A DNA stretch of 17,705 bases from contig DDWO01000023.1 in assembly GCA_002345705.1 (NCBI GenBank), positions 1-17,705 on the forward strand, in the 5' to 3' direction. Made by a program: the position numbers and the translations under genes. The stretch comes from Acholeplasmataceae bacterium UBA2284. GTDB taxonomy: Bacteria > Bacillota_I > Bacilli_A > Acholeplasmatales > Acholeplasmataceae. Positions within the stretch are counted from its first letter, which is position 1. Each line of letters starts with the position of its first letter. Positions 13,299-17,705 of the stretch are shown piece after piece. Below the pieces are notes generated by a model. The model saw only the letters and a list, made by a program, of their open reading frames with translations. It was not told the origin of the DNA and ran no database searches.

Positions 13299-15310
13299 TG
13301 ATTGAAGTTAATTTAAAAGAAATATTAAAGGAATTACCAGAATATCCAGTCTTTGAAAAGAAAATTAGAAGAGCTCCAAAAAGAGAGTTAACCTTAACTG
13401 AAAATGAAATTGAACAAGCGATTTTAAATGCGCTTAGATATATACCAAGTGATTGGCATGAAGTTTTAATTCCGGAATTCACAGAAGAATTAATGACTAG
13501 AGGAAGAATTTATGGTTATCGGTTTAGACCGAAAACTAAAATTTATGGGAAACCTATAGACACATATTTTGGTGAAACAATTGAAGGTAGAGCCTTTCAG
13601 GTCATGATTGATAACAACCTTGACTTTGATGTTGCACTCTATCCATATGAGCTTGTAACGTACGGTGAAACAGGTCAAGTTTTCCAAAACTGGATGCAAT
13701 ATTTATTAGTAAAAAAATACCTAGAAATCATGAATGAGGATCAAACCTTGGTCATTCTTTCTGGTCACCCCTTAGGGCTATTCCTATCTAGTCCGACCTC
13801 ACCAAGAGTCATTATAACCAATGGTTTAATGATTGGTTTATATGATAATCAAGAAGGCTTTAATCGTGCTGCAGCTTTGGGTGTAGCGAACTATGGACAA
13901 ATGACTGCAGGTGGTTGGATGTATATCGGACCACAGGGTATTGTTCATGGAACCTATTCCACTTTGCTTAACGCAGGAAGAATGAAGTTAGGTATAGATC
14001 CTAAAGAAAATCTAAAGGGTAAGCTCTTTGTTTCCTCTGGCTTAGGTGGTATGAGTGGTGCTCAGGGTAAGGCAATTGAGATTGCTGGTGGTGTAGGAGT
14101 AATAGCCGAAGTAGATCTATCACGCATCGAAACTAGATACAATCAAGGCTGGATATCCTATATTGCTAAAACGCCTAGTGACGCCTTTTCACATGCTAAA
14201 AAATATACTAATCAATTTAAATCTATCGCAATTGCATTCCATGGAAACATCGTGGATCTTTTAGAATATGCAGAGCAAAATAAAATTAAAATTGATTTAT
14301 TATCAGATCAGACATCATGCCATGCAGCATATGATGGAGGATACTGTCCAAGCGGCTTAACCTTTGAGGAAAGAACAGAACTATTAAAAAATGATAAGCA
14401 AGCATTTATCATTAAAGTCAATGAAAGTCTGAAAAAACATTATCAGATCATTGGAAAGCTAGTTAACCAAGGTACATACTTTTTTGATTACGGCAACAGT
14501 TTTTTAAAGGCTGTTTTTGATGCTGGAGTGAAAGAGGTTTGTAGAAATAAAGAAAATGATTTGGATGGATTTATTTATCCATCCTATGTTGAAGACATCA
14601 TGGGTCCAGTTTTATTTGATTATGGCTATGGTCCATTCCGTTGGGTTTGTTTATCCGGCAATCCTAGTGACCTAGAGCTTACCGATCAAGCAGCTATGGA
14701 TATGATTGATAAAAATAGAAGATTCCAGGATTTTGATAATTATGAATGGATTCGTAATGCTAAAGAAAACAAACTGGTTGTTGGAACACAAGCAAGAATT
14801 TTATATCAGGATGCTTACGGGAGATTGAAAATCGCTTTAAAATTTAACGAGATGGTAAGAAATAAAATAGTTGGTCCAATCATGCTTGGTAGAGATCATC
14901 ATGATACAGGTGGAACTGACTCACCATTTAGAGAAACTTCAAACATTAAGGATGGCTCAAATGTGATGGCAGAAATGGCTACCCAAGTTGCCCTAGGAAA
15001 TGCATCTAGAGGAATGAGTCTTGTTGCACTTCATAATGGTGGTGGTGTAGGCATCGGCAAAGCTATCAATGGTGGATATGGAATGGTTTTAGATGGCTCA
15101 AAGCGAGTCGATGAAATACTTAAATCAGCAATGCTTTATGATGTTATGGCTGGTGTATCAAGAAGAGCTTGGGCAACAAATTCTAACGCTCTAGAAACTG
15201 TTAAGGAATATAATGAGCTTGATAACAATTCCTATGTTACAACCCCTTATTTATCCAATAAAGATCAAATCAAGAAATCTATTGAAGACTACAAGAAAAG
15301 AGGAAAATAA
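13298..15310 (+). CDS. hutU: Urocanate hydratase, long form
   Basis: NAD+-dependent urocanase that adds water to urocanate to give 4-imidazolone-5-propionate; the NAD+ acts as an electrophile rather than a redox agent. Recognised blocks are YGQMTAGGWMYIGPQGIVHGTY (199-220), the nucleotide-binding SGLGGMSGAQGKA (247-259), DQTSCHAAYDGGYCPSG in the middle, and LGRDHHDTGGTDSPFRETSN toward the C-terminus. At 670 residues it is the longer type (as in streptococci and animals) rather than the ~555-residue Bacillus/Pseudomonas type. GTG is taken as the start because GGGGAGG (13284-13290) lies seven bases before it and the N-terminus then matches; it overlaps the hutH stop by one base. The ftcD gene begins one base after the TAA. 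Confidence 0.95.
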   Translation: MIEVNLKEILKELPEYPVFEKKIRRAPKRELTLTENEIEQAILNALRYIPSDWHEVLIPEFTEELMTRGRIYGYRFRPKTKIYGKPIDTYFGETIEGRAFQVMIDNNLDFDVALYPYELVTYGETGQVFQNWMQYLLVKKYLEIMNEDQTLVILSGHPLGLFLSSPTSPRVIITNGLMIGLYDNQEGFNRAAALGVANYGQMTAGGWMYIGPQGIVHGTYSTLLNAGRMKLGIDPKENLKGKLFVSSGLGGMSGAQGKAIEIAGGVGVIAEVDLSRIETRYNQGWISYIAKTPSDAFSHAKKYTNQFKSIAIAFHGNIVDLLEYAEQNKIKIDLLSDQTSCHAAYDGGYCPSGLTFEERTELLKNDKQAFIIKVNESLKKHYQIIGKLVNQGTYFFDYGNSFLKAVFDAGVKEVCRNKENDLDGFIYPSYVEDIMGPVLFDYGYGPFRWVCLSGNPSDLELTDQAAMDMIDKNRRFQDFDNYEWIRNAKENKLVVGTQARILYQDAYGRLKIALKFNEMVRNKIVGPIMLGRDHHDTGGTDSPFRETSNIKDGSNVMAEMATQVALGNASRGMSLVALHNGGGVGIGKAINGGYGMVLDGSKRVDEILKSAMLYDVMAGVSRRAWATNSNALETVKEYNELDNNSYVTTPYLSNKDQIKKSIEDYKKRGK

Positions 15311-15311
15311 C

Positions 15312-16274
15312 ATGAATAAGATCGTACAATGCGTTCCCAATATTTCTGAGGGTAAGGATTTAGATAAAATCAACTATATTATAGAACCTCTTAAAAATCA
15401 GGATGGCTTTAAGCTAATTAGCGCTGAACCAGATAAGGATTACAATCGAACTGTGATCACGCTATTAGGTGATCCAGAAAAAATGATTATTCCTTTAATC
15501 AATTTTTTCCAAAGAGCTTTAGATAAAATTGATATGAGAACACATCACGGAGAACATCCACGCATGGGTGCTGTAGATGTAACTCCTTTTATACCTATTT
15601 CTAATATAACGATTGAAGAATGCGTAGAATATGCAAAATCATTAGCTGATCATGTATCCTATATGTATCAGATCCCTGTGTTTTTATATGCTAAGGCAGC
15701 AACCAATCCATCTAGAATTAACCTTCCAGACATCAGAAAAGGTGAATTTGAAGGCATGAAGGAAAAAATACAGGATCCATTATGGAAGCCTGATTATGGG
15801 AAGCCAATGATTCATGAGACCTTTGGCGTAACAGCTATTGGTGCTAGAATCCCATTAATCGCCTATAATATCGATTTAAGCACTGCTGATGAGAAAATAG
15901 CATCTACAATCGCTAAAGCAATTAGAGCGTCCTCAGGAGGATTTCAGCATATTCAAGCAGGTCCTGCTTTTCTAGAAGAAAAAGGTTTTGTTCAAGTTAC
16001 GATGAATATCTTAGACTTTAAGAAAAATCCAATCTATCGTATACTAGAAACTGTAAGGATGGAAGCAAAAAGATATCATGTTGAAGTTAAAAATTCAGAG
16101 GTTGTTGGTCTTATACCAAAGGATGCACTCCTAGATTCGATTAAGTATTATCAACAAGTATTAGGTATACCCTTTGACAAAAACATGAGTATTGAAGATA
16201 TTACAAGATTTTCAATAGAATATTTACAAATCAGAGACTTTGATTCACTAAAAATTATTGAAGCGAATCTTTAA
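15312..16274 (+). CDS. ftcD: Glutamate formimidoyltransferase
   Basis: Transfers the formimino group of N-formimino-L-glutamate to tetrahydrofolate, releasing glutamate. This is the folate-dependent ending of histidine breakdown. The 320-residue protein corresponds to the stand-alone transferase, without the cyclodeaminase domain fused in animals. CVPNISEG (7-14) opens the protein as in the family. HHGEHPRMGAVDVTPFIP (78-95) contains His82 at the place of the catalytic histidine, and ETFGVTAIGARIPLIAYNIDLST, near residues 170-195, is the second conserved block. The ATG at 15312 is chosen because it follows AGAGGA at the end of hutU; an in-frame extension reaches back to 15213 but lies within hutU. 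The cyclodeaminase partner is encoded three genes to the right, after hutI. Confidence 0.95.
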   Translation: MNKIVQCVPNISEGKDLDKINYIIEPLKNQDGFKLISAEPDKDYNRTVITLLGDPEKMIIPLINFFQRALDKIDMRTHHGEHPRMGAVDVTPFIPISNITIEECVEYAKSLADHVSYMYQIPVFLYAKAATNPSRINLPDIRKGEFEGMKEKIQDPLWKPDYGKPMIHETFGVTAIGARIPLIAYNIDLSTADEKIASTIAKAIRASSGGFQHIQAGPAFLEEKGFVQVTMNILDFKKNPIYRILETVRMEAKRYHVEVKNSEVVGLIPKDALLDSIKYYQQVLGIPFDKNMSIEDITRFSIEYLQIRDFDSLKIIEANL

Positions 16275-16285
16275 AGGAGGTTATG

Positions 16286-17548
16286 ATGATTGCAGATCTA
16301 ATTATTTATAATATAAAGACAATCTACACACCATATGAAAAACCACCAGTGCATGGGAGTAAGATGAATTCAATTCATGAAATTCACCAAGCATTTATCG
16401 CAATTAAGGATGGACTCATTATTGATTTTGGAGCAGGAGACTATAAAAAGCATATAGATACCCATACGATTCTGCATAATGCAAATCAACAAATCGTTTT
16501 ACCAGGACTTATTGATTCACACACCCATTTAGTTCATGGTGGCTCTAGAGAAGATGAATATAAGCTATTGCAGCAAGGAGTTCCTTACTTAGATATTTTA
16601 AAGAATGGTGGAGGAATTTTAGGCACAGTTCAAAAAACAAGAGATGCATCCATCGATGAATTATATCAAAAAGCATACCACTCATTAAATGAGATGATGC
16701 TTCATGGAGTAACAACAGTTGAATCAAAAAGCGGTTATGGATTATCATTAGAGTATGAAACCAAACAGCTTTTAGTCAATCAAATGCTAGATAAAAATCA
16801 TCCTATTCAAATTTTATCAACCTATATGGGCGCACATGCAGTCCCAAAGGAATTTCTCAATGACAAAAGAAAATATATAGAAAACATGAAGCGTGATTTA
16901 TTGCGCATCCAAGAATTATCCTTAGCGGATGCGGTTGATGTTTTTTGTGAAACTGGCGTATTTACAATTGAGGAAACCAAAGACATTTTGTCACATGCTA
17001 AGAACTTAGGTTTTCATATTAAAATGCATGCTGATGAGATTCATTCACTTGGTGGTGCTGGTCTTGGTGTTGAACTAGGCTGTACATCAGTTGATCATTT
17101 AATGGCAATATCTGATGAAGACATCAAAAAGCTAGCTAGTAGTAATACAATTGCTAATTTATTACCAGGTACGTCATTTTATTTGAATAAGAGCTACGCA
17201 AGAGCAAGACAAATGATTGATAGTGATGTTGCAGTTTCAGTGTCAGGGGATTATAATCCAGGCTCATGCCCGACAGAAAACTTTCAATTCATTATGCAGC
17301 TTGCATCGAATAAATTAAAAATGACACCTGAAGAGGTTTTAAACGCTGTAACTATCAATCCAGCATATCATTTAGGTTTAGATAGCCAAATCGGTTCAAT
17401 TGAAATTGGGAAAAAGGCAAACATTGTCATCATGAATGCTCCTAATTTAAGCTATATACTTTATCATTTTGGAATCAATCATACACATGATGTAATTATA
17501 GATGGAAAAATAGTTGTCGAAAATAGACAGATTGTGAGGGAAATATGA
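16286..17548 (+). CDS. hutI: Imidazolonepropionase
   Basis: Metal-dependent amidohydrolase that opens the ring of 4-imidazolone-5-propionate to give N-formimino-L-glutamate. It has 420 residues, the family length. LPGLIDSHTHLVHGG (72-86) provides the HxH metal ligands His79 and His81. MHADEIHSLGGAGLGVELGCTSVDHLM holds the next histidines and the substrate-binding Glu, and SGDYNPGSCP carries the conserved Asp. The ribosome site GGAGG ends at 16280, five bases before this ATG and only two before another ATG at 16283, so the second is preferred; the difference is one residue. The stop TGA overlaps the start of the next gene (ATGA). In pathway order it acts before FtcD, although it lies after it. 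Confidence 0.95.
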   Translation: MIADLIIYNIKTIYTPYEKPPVHGSKMNSIHEIHQAFIAIKDGLIIDFGAGDYKKHIDTHTILHNANQQIVLPGLIDSHTHLVHGGSREDEYKLLQQGVPYLDILKNGGGILGTVQKTRDASIDELYQKAYHSLNEMMLHGVTTVESKSGYGLSLEYETKQLLVNQMLDKNHPIQILSTYMGAHAVPKEFLNDKRKYIENMKRDLLRIQELSLADAVDVFCETGVFTIEETKDILSHAKNLGFHIKMHADEIHSLGGAGLGVELGCTSVDHLMAISDEDIKKLASSNTIANLLPGTSFYLNKSYARARQMIDSDVAVSVSGDYNPGSCPTENFQFIMQLASNKLKMTPEEVLNAVTINPAYHLGLDSQIGSIEIGKKANIVIMNAPNLSYILYHFGINHTHDVIIDGKIVVENRQIVREI

Positions 17549-17705
17549 AACTAATAGATATGAAGTTAATTGATTTTATTAACGAAATAGATTCAAAGTC
17601 ACCTGCACCTGGTGGAGGATCTGTTGCTGCATTAAGTGCTGCACTTGGTGTATCACTTGCAAGAATGGTAGGACACTTAACTGTAGATAAGAAAAAGTTC
17701 TTAGC
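17545..17705 (+). CDS. fchA: Formimidoyltetrahydrofolate cyclodeaminase, 3' end cut by window edge
   Basis: Only the first 53 codons are present. The segment SPAPGGGSVAALSAALGVSLARMVGHLT is the N-terminal signature of the cyclodeaminase family (FTCD C-terminal domain type), which turns 5-formimino-tetrahydrofolate into 5,10-methenyl-tetrahydrofolate and ammonia. The gene overlaps hutI by four bases and has GAGGG before the ATG. Its place beside ftcD in a hut operon supports the call. The methenyl-tetrahydrofolate formed could be used for biosynthesis or, with FolD and formate-tetrahydrofolate ligase elsewhere, for formate and ATP. Confidence 0.92.
   Translation, partial: MKLIDMKLIDFINEIDSKSPAPGGGSVAALSAALGVSLARMVGHLTVDKKKFL

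Noticed and set aside
15213..15311. An N-terminal extension of ftcD
   Set aside because: It lies wholly inside hutU in another frame. The protein aligns with the family from the ATG at 15312, which has a ribosome site.

Overview
The window is 17.7 kb of AT-rich bacterial DNA carrying tightly packed genes, all on the + strand. TGA ends several real genes (htpG, nqrB, nqrF, hutI) and tryptophan is read as TGG, so the standard bacterial code applies. Low GC, strong Shine-Dalgarno sites, sigma-A-type promoters and the gene set suggest a fermentative low-GC Bacillota or Mollicutes-related organism (for example an Acholeplasma- or Izemoplasma-like free-living lineage). That placement is inferred from style and gene content, not from a marker gene.

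Region 1 (1-2550) holds the 3' part of htpG (Hsp90), a GNAT acetyltransferase that overlaps it, and ridA, followed by an intrinsic terminator. Region 2 (2605-6614) is an autonomous operon with its own extended -10 promoter and terminator. It encodes five subunits of a sodium-pumping NADH:quinone oxidoreductase-like complex in the order nqrB-C-D-E-F. No nqrA is present, although nqrA normally leads this operon. Both flavinylation motifs, the NqrD/NqrE cysteines and the NqrF [2Fe-2S] and FAD/NADH motifs are intact.

Region 3 (6619-8168) is the strangest part. About 95 bp of helically phased A-tracts lead into a perfect consensus promoter (TTGACA, 17 bp, TATAAT). The promoter drives a small lipoprotein gene of unknown function and then about 830 nt of non-coding sequence. 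Within this lie seven copies of a 39-nt element that folds into a two-part hairpin with a fixed three-base bulge. Paired positions change together among copies, copies sit on further non-conserved stems, and the stretch ends in a small folded 3' module and an intrinsic terminator. It looks like a large repetitive structured RNA, or a structured 3' UTR, that I do not recognise.

Region 4 (8188-17705) begins with a near-perfect CcpA-type cre box and a promoter, then an uninterrupted amino-acid fermentation operon: tryptophanase (tnaA), butyrate kinase (buk), phosphate butyryltransferase (ptb), and a full histidine-to-glutamate route (hutH, hutU, ftcD, hutI and the start of fchA, cut by the window edge). 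Histidine would yield glutamate, ammonia and a one-carbon unit on tetrahydrofolate. Tryptophan would yield pyruvate, indole and ammonia. Ptb/Buk would make ATP from butyryl-CoA, which could arise from glutamate by genes outside the window. A membrane NADH-oxidising, possibly ion-pumping complex next door fits such a metabolism, but the link is inference.
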